From Pelecanus crispus (taxonomy: Eukaryota; Chordata; Aves; Pelecaniformes; Pelecanidae), in NCBI RefSeq assembly GCF_030463565.1, contig NC_134675.1:12297862-12361861 (forward strand): a stretch of DNA of 64,000 nt. The letters are read 5' to 3'. The notes below the pieces were generated by a model. It searched no databases. It was not told the origin of the DNA and worked only from the letters and a program-made list of their open reading frames with translations. Position 1 is the first letter of the stretch, and each line of letters opens with the position of its first letter. A program made the position numbers and the translations under genes. Positions 12,001-37,802 of the stretch are shown here, piece by piece.

Positions 12001-15000
12001 CAAGGGCCAAGCCCAAGGTGTAGTGGTGCTGAACCCCAGCTGAGCCCCATGCTCAGCTTGGGGTAGGCTGGGGCTCTCCTGCCTGGGCCTCGGCCAGATG
12101 TGAAGGATCACGCTTGGGAAGCCCCATCCAACAGCCAGTCTCTCTTCCTGCGCTCCTGCTGCCTCCCACATCCCCAGATGGACCTTCCTCAGGCAGCCCG
12201 CACCCTCCTGTACCCCATGGCCTTTAATCCAGCTCTATATGTGCTTCCCTCAGCCCCCTGCAGCCATCTTCCTGCTCTGCCCCATCTGTCCCAGTGCCCC
12301 TGCCTGGGACTTAAGCCCTGCTTTTGCCTGCAGCAAGCAGATGAGAGCCTGAACTTTGAGGAGCAGATCCTGGAAGCTGCCAAATCCATTGCTGCAGCCA
12401 CGAGCGCCCTGGTGAAGGCAGCCTCAGCAGCCCAGCGAGAATTAGTGGCCCAAGGAAAGGTAAGGCTGAAAGGGGGAAAGAAAATCTAGGGCTGTGGTGG
12501 GCTCTCCCTTTTCCTGGGGCTGCTTGCAGCCCTCAGGCCCCGTGGCAAGGGGTGTGCGGGGCAGTGAGCCTCACTCCTCCTCCTCTCCTGCCTCACAGGT
12601 GGGTGCCATCCCTGCCAATGCAGTGGATGACGGACAGTGGTCCCAGGGACTCATTTCAGCTGTGAGTATCAAGGTCATGCCTGTGGGATGGGGGGGACCC
12701 TCCTCTCAGCTCCTGCTGCAAAGATGAGGATGCTCTGCCTGTGTGCTTCTCCATGGAAGAAGCAGCCTCGCTTCTTGCTCCCTCTCCCACCAGCTGAGAC
12801 ATGGCATGGAAGCTGGTCATCCCCATCCCATGTCCCACAACCTCCTTGGGGCCGGTCTGGGCATATCCTCTCCAGAGGAGGCTCCTGCACCCCCTCTGAC
12901 AGCCTCTCTCACCACAGGCACGCATGGTGGCTGTTGCCACCAACAACCTGTGTGAAGCTGCCAATGCAGCGGTTGCAGGGCCACGCCAGCGAGGAGAAGC
13001 TCATCTCTGCAGCCAAGCAGGTGGCTGCCTCCACAGCACAGCTCCTGGTGGCCTGCAAGGTGAAGGCTGATCATGACTCAGAGGCCATGAAGCGGCTCCA
13101 GCTGAGTCCCAGGCTGCCCTCCAGCCCCAACTGCCTCCTCCTGGCTGCTTGAGAGGTGGGTGGGAATGGGGTGAGGGCATGTGGGACTTTCAGGATGGGG
13201 CCCTCCACAGCAGAGGTGTCTCCCCAAGGCTCACGCTCCCTGCCTGTGTGTATCAGTGGGGAGCTTGTTGGGGTGCAGGCTCCGGGGAGCTTGTTGGGGT
13301 GCAGGCTCCAGGTAGCTTGGACTTTACTGCTACTGCATGCCAGATGTATGTGTGATGCTGGACTGCTGAGCCCAGGGGCATTCACAGCTGATGAACTGGC
13401 ATGGAAATGCCTGAAATGTGTGCACTGGATCCCTGGTGTTCAAGAGGTTAATGTTTGGGGGGCATGTTTTGTAGCACCCTTAATCCTCAGAGGCCATGGA
13501 ACACAAGAGGTTAATGCCCACGTGTTGGGGGGTTAACACAGGGTCCCAGCACTGGTCCCTTGGGGCCAAGGGCTGGGGAGGGTCAGCAGGGCTGCCCCCC
13601 AGTCACTGCCCCACAGCTCAGATGGGAGCCAGAGCCCAGCTGGGAGCAGCAACGCCTGAAATGGTCATGAGTGGGTTGTAGTGGCGCGGCAGCGAGCCAT
13701 GTAAAGGAATCCCTGCCTGCAGATCCTAGCATGCTGTCCTGGTTTCGGCTGGGATAGAGTTAATTTTCTTCCTAGTAGCAGGCATAGTGCTGTGTTTTGG
13801 ATTTAGTAGGAGAAGAATGTTGATAACATGCTGATGTTTTTAGTTGTTGCTGAGTACTGCTTATGCTAGTCAAGGACTTTTTCAGCTTCCCATGCTCTGC
13901 CAGGCGCACAAGAAACTGGGAGGGGGCACAGCCAGAATAGTTGATCCAAACTGACCAAAGGGCTATTCCATACCATATGACGTCATGCTCAGTATATAAA
14001 CTGGGGGGGGGTGGCCAGGGAGCAGCGATCGCTGCTCGGGAACTGTCTGGGTATCGGTCGGCGGGTGGTGAGCAACTGCATTGTGCATCACTTGTTTCGT
14101 GTATCATTATTATTATTATCATTATTATACTGTTACTATTAGCATTACTATTTTACTTTATTTCAATTATTAAACTGTTCTTATCTCAACCCAGGAGTGT
14201 TTCTCACTCTTACTCCTTCAATTCTCTCCCCCATCCCATCGGGGTAGGGGGAGTGAGCGAGCGGCTGCGTGGTGCTTAGTTGCTGGCTGGGGCTAAACCA
14301 CAACACATGCCCAGCTGCCTCTCCTGCCTGCCAGCCTGGCCTGGGTCAGGGGTTCCTTCACACCCCCCCCAGGCAGCAGTCATGCCCTGGGGCTGGGACT
14401 TAGGCTGCTGCTCCCCCTCTTCCCCTCTGCAGGTTGCCGGCAATGCGGTGAAGAGCATCAGACAATCTGGTGAGGGCAGCACAGAAGGCAGCTGCCTTCC
14501 AGTACCACAGTGAGACAGTGGTGGTGAAGGAGAAGATGGTCGGGGGAATTGCACAGGTGAGAAGTGGGGCCGCTCTCATGGAGCAGGGGTGGCTCTGGCT
14601 GCCACCACAGCCTGTGTTGCGCCTGTCTCAGGAGCATGTCCTACCACCCACCAGCACGGGGCATGTCTCTGGAGAGCCTCAAAAAAATGCTGCAGGTGCA
14701 CCCATCCCACACAGCGCCAATTAAACACCATGGCTTCACCCTCATCCTACCATGTGTAGCAGCAGGCACAGCCAGTGACCGTGCACGTTCCCAGGAGTGT
14801 AACACCCTGGCTTCTCCTTGGTGTGGTGACTGCACCATCCCAGTGTCCAGGACATGGGTGAAGGGCAGAGCATTAGGTAAGGGGTGAGAGCTGCCTGGTA
14901 TGGGCTGCCACAGGTCCCCAGTGCTGCCTCCTGGCCATGGGCTTGCAGCTGAGACCCTCCACAGGGTGTGTGGGGCTGAGCCCCGGGAGCTCTGCTGCTC

Positions 15001-15324
15001 CCCGTTATCTCCAAAGGACCGCAGTCCCACTGTAGGGACATGCCAGCCTAGGGAGGCTGTGGCTGTGATGCAGGGGGGGAAGTGGCAGCCCAAGAACCTG
15101 GCTCTGGGCTCAGCATTGCCACGGCAGAGGCTCTGGCCATCCCTGACGGAGGCAGTTGTGACCTCGGGGCGCTTGCCATGCTCTCCCGGCAGATCATCGC
15201 AGCCCAAGAGGAAATGCTGTGCAAGGAGCGGGAGCTGGAGGAGGCGCGGAAGAAGCTGGCCATGATCCGGCAGCAGCAGTACAAGTTCCTGCCCTCAGAG
15301 CTGTGGGATGAGGAGCAGAACTGA
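73..15324 (+). CDS. TLN1: Talin-1, C-terminal part of gene (21 coding exons, 5' end outside window)
   Basis: Cytoskeletal adaptor linking integrin tails to actin and vinculin at focal adhesions. Coding exons read: 73-254, 610-742, 863-964, 1094-1264, 1431-1580, 1702-1803, 1928-2047, 2333-2479, 3446-3612, 3851-4034, 4297-4422, 4711-4827, 4908-5093, 5209-5316, 11646-11751, 11893-12017, 12334-12459, 12599-12661, 12918-13101, 14433-14556, 15193-15324. They give about 950 codons that align by eye, nearly residue for residue, with the end of vertebrate talin-1: rod bundles about R9 to R13 including the I/LWEQ actin-binding region, then the dimerisation helix ([21 protein letters not shown]), stop TGA at 15322-15324. 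TLN1 rather than TLN2 is my reading of the sequence and of the TPM2/CA9 linkage. Odd points: CT instead of GT at the donors after 254 and 13101, an in-frame TGA at 3590-3592, and frame changes near 12974 and 14454. These are listed as findings. All other junctions are GT-AG and in phase. Confidence 0.96.
5317..6322. other. TLN1 intron 14 (window numbering), 5' part
   Basis: This is the start of the 6.3 kb intron between the exon ending at 5316 and the exon starting at 11646. I see no exon or clear repeat here before the CR1 3' end at 6323. Confidence 0.4.
6323..9460 (-). mobile_element. CR1 LINE, antisense to TLN1, broken
   Basis: The element's 3' end is the CR1 tail at 6323-6337, whose reverse complement ends with two overlapping copies of the ATTCTATGATTCTA-type repeat. 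Reading leftward, the endonuclease domain is open from 9358 to 8333 ([34 protein letters not shown]). The reverse transcriptase is open from 8241 to 6688 ([15 protein letters not shown]). The C-terminal tail resumes in another frame at 6644-6429 ([31 protein letters not shown]). There are therefore at least two frame breaks, one between the endonuclease and reverse transcriptase and one near 6690. Upstream of ORF2, towards 9460, a GC-rich segment with a TATAAAAGCAGC box on the minus strand may be the element's own 5' region. No ORF1 is seen, so the 5' limit is approximate. Confidence 0.93.
9461..11645. other. TLN1 intron 14, 3' part
   Basis: No exon was recognised. It holds a GT-rich stretch at about 10980-11115 and a T run followed by a G run at about 11318-11346. 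The acceptor CCCCACAG ends at 11645. Confidence 0.35.
13735..14305 (+). mobile_element. Avian solo LTR (ERVL-like) in TLN1 intron 19
   Basis: The element starts TGTCCTGG and ends ACCACAACA, a TG...CA frame. It is flanked by the 5-bp direct repeat CATGC at 13730-13734 and 14306-14310. Inside are a TATATAAA box near 13995, a TAT/ATT-rich R-like stretch and an ATTAAA signal near 14170. No internal retroviral sequence adjoins, so it is a solo LTR. The family occurs widely in bird genomes; ERVL-like is inferred from the 5-bp duplication. It lies 127 bp before the TLN1 exon at 14433 and differs from the copy at 41078 by only about half a dozen substitutions by eye, so both look recent. Confidence 0.93.
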
Positions 15325-16173
15325 GCCCCGTGCCCTCCCACCGCTCACCACACAGACTGCCGCCCACCCACCCACTTGCTCCTATTTAAGATAGGAGTGA
15401 AGGGCTGCCTGGGCTAGACCAGAGCTCTGCCTGCACCCAGAGCGCTGGGACTAACCCAGCTGCCACTTGCTGGCGCTGCACCAGCAACTCTGCTTCACCG
15501 CCCAGCCCACCTTCCCACGCGCACCCAGGGCGCAGCCAGAGCACATGGAGGGGGCCTGGCTGGGGTGGGAGCCAGGGCTGCATCGGCTCAGGGCTGACCC
15601 ACCACCCCCAGGGTGGGGGGCTGGAGAGCTCCCCAGTGCAGGGGATGTTTCTGTGTGCCTTTGTCATTCCCACTTGTGCTCCTTCTCTCTCCTCTGCGTG
15701 GGAGGGGAGAGGCAGGTTGGCTTGCCCTCTCCTGCGTGATGGGGTGCAGGGAGCAGCGTGGTCCCTTGCTGAGCTCTTGCACAGAGCCGCCTTTCACCTC
15801 CAATGGCTTATTGCTGGATGAATCTCCCTCTTCCTCCTCCTCTTCTTTCTCTTCCTCCCTAGCTTCCCTGGGAGGCACCAAGCCCTCCCCCTCCCATGGC
15901 CATCTTCTTCAGCCTGGGCCCCTCCTGGGAGTGACGGGGCTGGAAGCTGCACTGCCTCTACTAGGGGTGGGGGAATGCGATGGGTTTGCCCCTGGAGCTG
16001 TTCTTTGCCTTCCCACTGGGCTTTCCCCTCCCTCTTGGCCCCAGCCAGATCTGCCCTCTTCCTCCTTCCCAAGTGCCTGCATCATTTTCCAAGATCTGCA
16101 GTATTTTTGTAACTTTTCCATTTCTCTAGTATTGAGCCTGCAGTTTTCAACATTCATTTATTAAGCTTCTCCT

Positions 16174-16261
16174 ATTAAACATTGGAGGAAACCAGCTCCC
16201 CCCTGAGGCTCTGGGCTGGGGGGTGTCGATGTCTCCTTGGAAAGACACGTTCAGCAATAAA
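16174..16261 (+). terminator. TLN1: TLN1 polyadenylation signals (ATTAAA, AATAAA)
   Basis: ATTAAA lies at 16174-16179 and AATAAA at 16256-16261, about 850-940 bp after the TLN1 stop. The sequence between 15325 and here is read as the 3' UTR. Either signal could serve, and cleavage would fall at about 16190 or 16280. Confidence 0.75.
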
Positions 16262-16284
16262 ATCTGGTCTCCCTACTTTCCGTA

Positions 16285-18879
16285 TCAATGGGACCACCTA
16301 GGAGAAAGAGGGGGCTGGTGGGCAGGGGCGCCCATGGGCACCTGCCCTCCTGGCAAGGGGGGAGGATGCTGTGTGGGTGCTTATACAACATGGAAAATAT
16401 TTGAGGCATGTCCAGCCCCAGGCACCCAGTGGGCCAGACCCCCACTGCCAGCCATGTGCTGGCCCTCACAGGTGCTGCCAGGGGGGCTACTGCTGCGCAA
16501 GGGGGCCCTAGGGATTTTGTTGCTGGGCGATTTGGGCTTTGGGGGGGACTGGACAGGCTCCTGGCCTTACTCCTGCCACCAGCCAAAAATATCCCTGGGT
16601 AGGGTGCTATGGGGGTGCAGGTGGGGGACCCCCGGTCACCAGCAGCCTACTGGTGGGGAAGCAGCAACGCTTGGCGTGCAGTATGGCTGGGAATGTGTCT
16701 GGAGCCCTCCCAGCTGCTGGCACTGAGCTCATGCCCTGAAATAGCCCCCCAGGGCCAACCTGTGTGGGCTGCAGCTGCCCTAAGCATGTCCCCACCTGTT
16801 CCCACCCTGTCACTCAGCAGGGGTTTGGGGGGCCCAAGCAGTGTTGGGGCAGGCAGGGATGCTGTGAGGTGGAGCAGGGACGCAGCCAGGCTGGCATGTG
16901 TCCCCTGTCTCTGGGACCTGTCCACAGCAGCATGAGCTACAAGCATTATGAGTGGCAAAGGCAGCATCCTGCAGCATCACTGCCAGCAACCCTTTGTCCC
17001 CCCACAGGCATGTCCCCGCGGTGTGGAGGGGCTGTCCCCTCTGGGACACTCACCTCTGGCTAGGCTCCAGGATGGATTTGTGGCTCTTGCAGGCATCCCA
17101 GTCCTCCCAGCTGTCCCCTGACAATCCGCGCTGGCCTGACCTGGCACCAGGCTCTCACCCAGGTACCAGCCAGCACAGGGTCCCTCTGAGCAGACAGCGA
17201 GTGGGTATGGTGCGGTAGTGGCCCTGGCCTCATCCGGGCAGCCCAGGGCCACTGGAGCTCTGGCACCCCTGACACGGGGCTGCAAGCGCGCACACACCCC
17301 CCCCGCCATGTCCTACAGGCAAGGGGTGGTGGTGCAAACACCAGAGGAGGGATATGGAGTGCAATTTGCCCTGGCCCCCTAAATCTCCCCTGACGGAGTG
17401 AGGGGTTATTTTGGCAGGCAGGTTTGGGCAAGCACATGTGGGGGCTTGGAGCTGGGATGCTGCAATCACAAGGTGCCAGCACCTCTGTGGGAACCCAAAT
17501 CCATCCAAGCTGGAGGTGGGCAGGGAAGCCACAGCCCTACTTCTCAGGGAGCCCAGGGATGGGGTGAGACACTGAGGCATGGGTTGTACCTGGAAAGTTC
17601 CTGTTAGACAGTAGGACAAGCCTTTCCCCAGGAGGGGTGGTTGGACCCTGGAGTGGGGCATGGAGGGGGGATCCCCATCCTTGGAGTCCTTAGCCTGGGG
17701 TGGGGCTGGGCATGGGGCAGCAATGGGAGGGATGCGCACCCACACCCCTCTGTACCCCTTTGTCTTGGAGGCCACCCCAAAGGAAAGCTTTGAGGGCAGA
17801 CTTGTGGGCCCAGGCACCCGCATGGCCCCAACTGTGCTGGTCAGATGTGGCCCTGATGCCTGGAGCAAAGGGGAGTGGGCAGCAAGGGGGAACTGCTCCT
17901 TCAGGGGGGACATTCAAGGGCTGAAGCCCTGCCTTGCCCTTCCTGGCTGCTCACACTATGTACATCATTGTCTTTCCTCTGAGTGCTGAGTCCATGAAGT
18001 TGCTCCAGGCTGAAGCATCTCACAGAAAGCCATCCATCCTCATCCAGGAATGACAGGAGATTGATCTTCCCCCTCCCCTCAGAAGCCACATGCTGGCAGT
18101 TACTGACTCTCCTTGTCCAAATATGTGCCTAATCCATCAGTATTAATAGCTGCTCTCCAGAGTCCAGCAGCAGCTCTTCTGCTGCTTTCCCCACGACGCC
18201 AGCAGCCCCTCGGTCCTTGGCTGCTCCCATCTCTCCTATGCCCCCTGCAACCCAGGGCTGAGTGCTCCTGGAAAGCCACTTTCTCCAGCTTTCAAAATCT
18301 TTTTGCTCCTCTCTGCTTGGAGCACTGGTACCGAAAAGTTGCGGCAGGCAAGGGCTGGATGCGGCCCCTGGGCGATGGGCTGGGGGAGCCTGCGCACCCC
18401 TCCTGTCCCCATCTCAGCTTCTCCACATGCCACACGGCTCCTGCAGCCCCTCTGCCAGCTCTTTCCAGCCCCCCCAGTCCAGAGCCCTCCCTGCAGCTGG
18501 GAATGCACCAGAAGCATTTATGAGTGTTATTAAAGTGCATGTTATTTTTGGAGGAGCTGGGATCTGAAAGGTTTGCATTTTTTTGCCTGTGGAATACAGT
18601 TTATTTAGAGCAGAAAGACAGAGCAGGGCAGCGGGCTGCCTGCACATCCTGTGTCACCCTGAAATGCCACCCTATGGGCTGTGCACAGGCTGGGTGTTCC
18701 TGTGGGCACTGGGGATGGTGGCACCAGGGTGCGAGGCAGTGGGGAGATGGGTGCCAGGGAGCCTGCATGGAGCTGAGGCCCTCTTGCCCTGCTGTGATGC
18801 AGGAGCTGGACAGGGAGGTTGGGGGCTTGGCTTGCTTCTCTCCCGGAGGATTTTCCCCATGTGGGCAGTGCCAGCCCAC
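16285..18879. other. Intergenic, TLN1 to TPM2, no gene recognised
   Basis: About 2.6 kb of GC-rich sequence with many short C and G runs. All open frames are short, overlapping and unlike known proteins. No repeat family was recognised. It probably contains upstream control sequence of TPM2 exon 1a, but I could identify no specific site. Confidence 0.35.
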
Positions 18880-19620
18880 GGTGTCCCCAAGTGCAATCAC
18901 AATCTGTGGGTGTCCTTGAACACGCTGCCAGCCTGTGACGTCCCCAATTGCAATCACAGCTTATGGGTGTCCCCAGCTGCAGTAACAAGCCCGTGGGCAT
19001 CCCTGAGTGCAATCAGCCTGTGAGTGTCCCCAAGACTGCAGTGCCAGCCCATGGGTGCCCCCAATTGCCATGCCAGCCCCTGAGGTGCCCCCAAGCCAAT
19101 GCCAGGAAGCAGGGACCCCCAGGCCCCAGGGTGCAGTGACAGGGTGTGCCTAGGACAGTGCCAGCCATGTGGTGTCCTCTAGCACAGGGACAGCTCTGGT
19201 TGGAGCAGCAGGTCTCAGGCCCTGGGGGTGGATGGCTGGTGGTGTCCCCAGGGCATGGTAACAGTACACTGCCAGCCCATGGGTGTCCCAAGTGCAGGAC
19301 CAGCTGCGGGATGTCCCCCACAGTGGTGAGAGGCAACAGGGTGTCCCCCTAGCCCAGTGCCACCGGGGTGTCCCTGGGGAAGTGCCACCAGAAATGCCCC
19401 TACCGAAGTGCTCCGGGGTGTCCCTCACACAGTGCCCTGGGGTGTCCCTAGTGCAGTGCTCTGGGGTGTCCCTCACCCGGTGCCGCTGGGATGTCCCTAG
19501 CACAGCAGTGTCTCTAGCACAGTGTCCTCGGGGTACCCCTAGTGCAGTGTCCCCGGGTGTCCCTCTCAGTGCCACCGGGGTGTCCCTCGCCCGGTGCCCC
19601 CGTGGGTGCCCGGCGCCGGG
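18880..19620 (+). repeat. GTGTCCC minisatellite upstream of TPM2 exon 1a
   Basis: This is an imperfect tandem array. The left part has units of roughly 36 bp carrying CAGCCCATGGGTGTCCCC. The right part, from about 19330, has units of about 24-27 bp carrying GGGGTGTCCCT and CAGTGCC. Unit boundaries are irregular. The array ends about 245 bp before the TPM2 start codon. Confidence 0.8.
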
Positions 19621-33691
<14,071 letters not shown>

Positions 33692-33893
33692 GCTGCCCTG
33701 GGGAGCCCCCATCCCTCTTCCCTACCCCACACATGCACCCCACTGGCACACTCAGGATATCATCAGCTGAACTGCGTCTTGGCCAAATCCACACACCCAT
33801 TGAGAAGGGAAGCCCTGCAGCCTTACACCATGGCTCAGGGGTGTCTTGTCTGTACACAGCCTGACTGGCTCTGTCCTGTCTTCATGTCCAAAT

Positions 33894-33899
33894 ATTAAA
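33894..33899 (+). terminator. TPM2: Polyadenylation signal of the 9d transcript
   Basis: ATTAAA 203 bp after the 9d stop, followed by a GT-rich stretch from about 33920. Confidence 0.7.
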
Positions 33900-34284
33900 G
33901 CAGTCTGACAAGATGGATGGGTGTGCTTGGTCCTTGCAGGCAGGCACACACAGGCACTGGGAGACGTGGTGGGGGTCTCCCTGCCCAGTTCGTGCAAGGA
34001 GGCTCTACAGGGTCTTGGGTCCAGGGTGGGTATGGCCAGTGTAAGGATGTCCTCCGTGGCCATGGGGGACTGGGAGCAATAACGTGCACAGTTTGGGCTG
34101 CGTTCCCACATCTCCATCACCTCCTTGGGATGCACAGAAAACCTCCAAGTCTCAAGCTCAGTCCAAACTGACCATCCTCTTCAAGTGCACAGTGATAGAG
34201 GTATGTCCCCTTCCACAGTCGGCATGTTACCTGCCTGGCACTTGGGGAAGCCACAAGGTCTTTGATCTCTTCATGGAGTCTGCT

Positions 34285-34466
34285 TGTCGTGGTTTAGCCC
34301 CAGACAGCAACTAAGCACCACGCAGCCGCTCGCTCACTCCCCCTACCCCGATGGGATGGGGGAGAGAATCGGAGGAGTAAGAGTGAGAAAAACTCCTGGG
34401 TTGAGATAAGAACAGTTTAATAAGTGAAATAAAGTAAAACAGTAATGATAATAATAACAACAATAT

Positions 34467-34521
<55 letters not shown>

Positions 34522-34887
34522 TACAAAGCAAGTGATGCACAATGCAATTGCTCACCACCTACCGACCGATACCCAGCCAGTTCCTGAGCAGCAATCGCTG
34601 CTCCCTGGCCAACTCCCCGCAGCTTATATACTGAGCATGATGTCATATGGTATGGAATAGCCCTTTGGTCAGTTTGGATCAACTATTCTGGCTGTGCCCC
34701 CTCCCAGCTTCTTGTGCGCCTGGCAGAGCATGGGAAGCTGAAAAGTCCTTGACTAGCATAAGCAGTACTTAGCAACAATTAAAAACATCAGTGTGTTATC
34801 AGCATTCTTCTCATACTAAATCCAAAACACAGCACTATGCCTGCTACTAGGAAGAAAATTAACTCTATCCCAGCTGAAACCAGGACA
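34285..34887 (-). mobile_element. Avian solo LTR (ERVL-like), reverse orientation
   Basis: Reverse copy of the LTR at 13735 and 41078. On the plus strand it begins TGTCGTGG and ends CCAGGACA. The target duplication CTGCT lies at 34280-34284 and 34888-34892. It is about 30 bp longer than the other copies because its ATT/ATA stretch (about 34444-34522) is an expanded microsatellite. Confidence 0.93.
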
Positions 34888-34892
34888 CTGCT

Positions 34893-37200
34893 TCATGGTT
34901 CATGTTCATGATGCCATCTGAGCACACATACAAGCGTGTGACGATGCATGCACACACTGTTACTTACCAGGGTCTTCTCCAGGTCTATGGTTAGCTGCTT
35001 ACCCCACGTACTAGTTGCATTTTCTATTACTAGTCACTGAACACCTGCCTGAGGGACAGCTGTATAAACTAGCAAATATTAATCATGCAGTAGGCAACCA
35101 ATTTCCAACATGTTCAGGAAGTTTCCTCCTGGCTTGCTGTGTTTTCTCCAACACAAAGAGAAGAGTGGCAGGATGTGTCTCATCGCTGTCACCAAAAAAG
35201 GCTGGATTCCCTGGGGATGCCCAAAGTAATGATCTAGTCCTGCCCTCCACTTTGGGCCCCTCCATGATGTGCACTGAGCCCTATTGTCCCACGCTACCCG
35301 GCAAATATCCTTCTAAAAGCACAGCCTCATGCTGCCAGGAAACATAATTCATGCTAACCCCTTGCTGAGCCGGGCCATCACCCCAGTGAGCGGCCAGCAG
35401 GGATAGCTTTCATTATCTGCTTTTCTTTATTTGCTGCACCTCTCAGCTCAGGAAAGGATGTTGGTGAGATTGCATCTCTTTCCTGCCCAGGTGCTGCTGG
35501 CCTCCTGCCCTCCCCCTGGCCCAGCACCTCTGGTTTGTGGCTCCAAGACCTTCTCCTACAGGGAAAAAGGTTCCCCTAGCATGGGGGACTCATTTTCTGG
35601 TTGTCCTCCTGGGGTGCAAGACCTGCCGGGAGCTGCAGCCTCCCTCCCTGGGATGTGCTGGAGGGGAAGGACCATGCACAGCTGTCCTTGCACAAGGGCT
35701 GGGGCTCCTCCTTGGGTGCTCCTTGCTTTTCCATAGCACATCAGCTGAGCCGTTCTGTTGTTTGGTCAAAGCACCTTCCAGGCAGGGGTTTGTCTGGCTG
35801 CAAAAGGAGCAAGAGTGCAAAACTACCTCTTCTGCAGGAGCCTGTCCCAGTGAGCAGTGCCCCGCACTGCAAACAAGCCTGCCCTGCACTCCTATCAGGA
35901 TGGGTCCCCTGTCTCCAGCCTCTGTGCACCCTTGCTTTCCTGCTGGGACAAAAAGCCCTTTCACATCCAGTGTTTTTCCCTATTAGCTGCCCAGCTTCCT
36001 TGTTTGGACCAGTCCATTTAACTTAACTGTTTACACCCTGCTGCAAGGGCCTTTTTTTCCCTCTGAACTTTCTGTGGTTTGGCAGTGAGATCCTGGCTGC
36101 TGTTCCCAGGTGATGCTCTGCCCCAAAGATGTGCGGCTATCTTTCATGGTTGAGCAAAGCTTCGCATTTTTTTCCATCCTCCTACCCATCTGCTTCCCCC
36201 CGTGGTCCTGCAGAAAGATGGAGGCTGGGGGAAGCTCTGGGAGGCCAGGCAGCAGGGGGGCTCAACTTGGAGGCATGTCTCCCCACTCAGACCCACGCTG
36301 AGGACCACAGGGCCTGTCCCCTCCTCTCTCCCTCCCCTTGCACCTGTCCTGTTGAATTTCAACCTTTGGATTTGTTTATCTTGGCCTGACAGACTGAAGA
36401 TCTCCCCAAAGTGCTTTCAGCCCTGGTGTGGGCTGCCACCCCTTTGATAAACCACCACATTAACCTCCGGCAGCCTCTCACCTCCGCTCTCTTCTCCAGT
36501 TTTCTTCATTGCTCTGGTGCCTCATCTCATCTCTGAATCCTTCCTGTTCAATATCCTTGAACTACGTGCTGGAGGGGAAGGACTACACAAAGAGCATCGT
36601 AGACACATTTTGATGGGACATGTTGAGCTGCGCAGAGCCGGACACAAACCACTGCCGCCCCCCAGCCCCTCCTTTGGGTGTGATTACCCCCGCATTTACA
36701 GCCCAAGACATTTTGGTGAGGGCAGGAAGAGCTGTGTTGCCACATAAAGCCAAGCACCACATGAAGCTCCCAGTCAATATAATCAATATTACAAATTTAT
36801 CAATCCCACCAGAGGACAACGCAGATGGAAGAAAATGCAGATAATTATAACCACGTGGCACTGTCTCATTTCTGTATGAGTTACATATGCCCCGTATGCA
36901 GTGCTCGGTACTGTGCCCCACATCAGGGCTGCGCTGCCTGAGCTGTGAGCGTGGAGTGGGCACTGCAGGAGGAGCAGCGTGAGGGGGCAGGGGGCACATG
37001 GCCCCTGCCCTGCACACTCAGGGGCTACAGGGGGCTGTGCCAGAGGCCCCCCTGCATCAAGGCAGGCCTGTGGCAGGGTGACAGGCAGCTAGGAACCCTT
37101 GGGGACAGCCAGCACACCTTGCCCAAGCCTGGGCACCCCTGGCTGGCCCAGGTCCTGGGGGGCAGCACAGGGCCCCCCTCACTGGGTGGCCTCTGTGAGG
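34893..37200. other. Intergenic, TPM2 to APH1, no gene recognised
   Basis: No open frame resembles a known protein. The base composition is less GC-rich than around it, notably at 36750-36900. A block of about 18-20 bp at 35646 (GTGCTGGAGGGGAAGGAC) recurs at 36563, with no wider similarity by eye. Confidence 0.35.
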
Positions 37201-37625
37201 GCACTGGTGACAGGGCCAAGCTCCCCTGGGTGCAGGCCATGTCCCCCCCAGTGCAGGCCTTGCCCCCCCGTGACAGACCTGAGCCCCCTGGCACAGGCTG
37301 TGCCCCCCCAGTGACAGGACCAAGTCCCTAACTGGTACAGGCCCTGCTCCCCCGTGACAGGATCAGGTCCCTCCGATGCAGGCCATATCCCCTGTGACAG
37401 GCCCAGATCCCCTCCCCCATTACAGGACCAGGTCTTCAAACGGTGCAGGCCATGCCCCCCCCACGACAGGACCAGGTCCCTCCCCGTGACAGGCCCGAGT
37501 CCCCCAGTGCAGGCTGTGCCTCCCCCATGACAGACCCGAGCCCCGGGGTTGAGGCTGTGCCCCCCCATGACAGACCCAGCTCCGCCCCGGTGCAGGCCGT
37601 GCCACCCCATAACAGACCCTAGCCT
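37200..37625 (+). repeat. GACAGG / GTGCAGGC minisatellite upstream of APH1
   Basis: About ten degenerate units near 40 bp, each with GACAGGACCAGGTCCC then GTGCAGGCCATGCCCCCC. The array ends 178 bp before the APH1 start codon. Confidence 0.82.
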
Positions 37626-37639
37626 CGCCCCACTCCGGC

Positions 37640-37802
37640 TCAGCCCCCGCCCCCGCCTAGCGCGGCCCTTCCGGCGGCGGCGGCGCGCGCAGGCGGCGTG
37701 TGACGTCAGGCGGCCTCGGAAGGGTGGGGGGGCGCGGAGCCGGGTCCGATCCCGTCCCGGGTCCCGTCCCGGGTCCCGTCCCGGGTCCCGTGTCTTGCTG
37801 CC
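37640..37802 (+). promoter_or_regulatory. APH1 CpG-island promoter with CRE and GTCCCGTCCCGG repeats
   Basis: CpG-dense segment with a perfect palindromic cAMP-response-type site TGACGTCA at 37701-37708, 95 bp before the ATG. It also has four tandem 12-bp copies of CCCGTCCCGGGT-type sequence at about 37748-37792, directly before the start codon. No TATA box, as usual for a housekeeping gene. CREB/ATF binding is inferred from the motif alone. Confidence 0.6.

Noticed and set aside
73-15324. TLN1 here as a dead duplicate
   Set aside because: Most of the 21 exons are intact, with conserved splice sites, strong protein conservation and a proper 3' UTR in conserved synteny. A few isolated faults fit assembly error better, though this is not proven.
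18880-19620. A CRISPR-like array
   Set aside because: Units are degenerate, irregular in length and without unique spacers of constant size; this is a vertebrate minisatellite.
34285-34887. An intact retroviral provirus formed by two of the solo LTRs
   Set aside because: The copies have different target duplications, opposite orientations in one case, and host genes rather than viral sequence between them.
35646-36580. A dispersed short repeat (GTGCTGGAGGGGAAGGAC twice)
   Set aside because: The match is about 18-20 bp with no similarity outside, so it may be chance.
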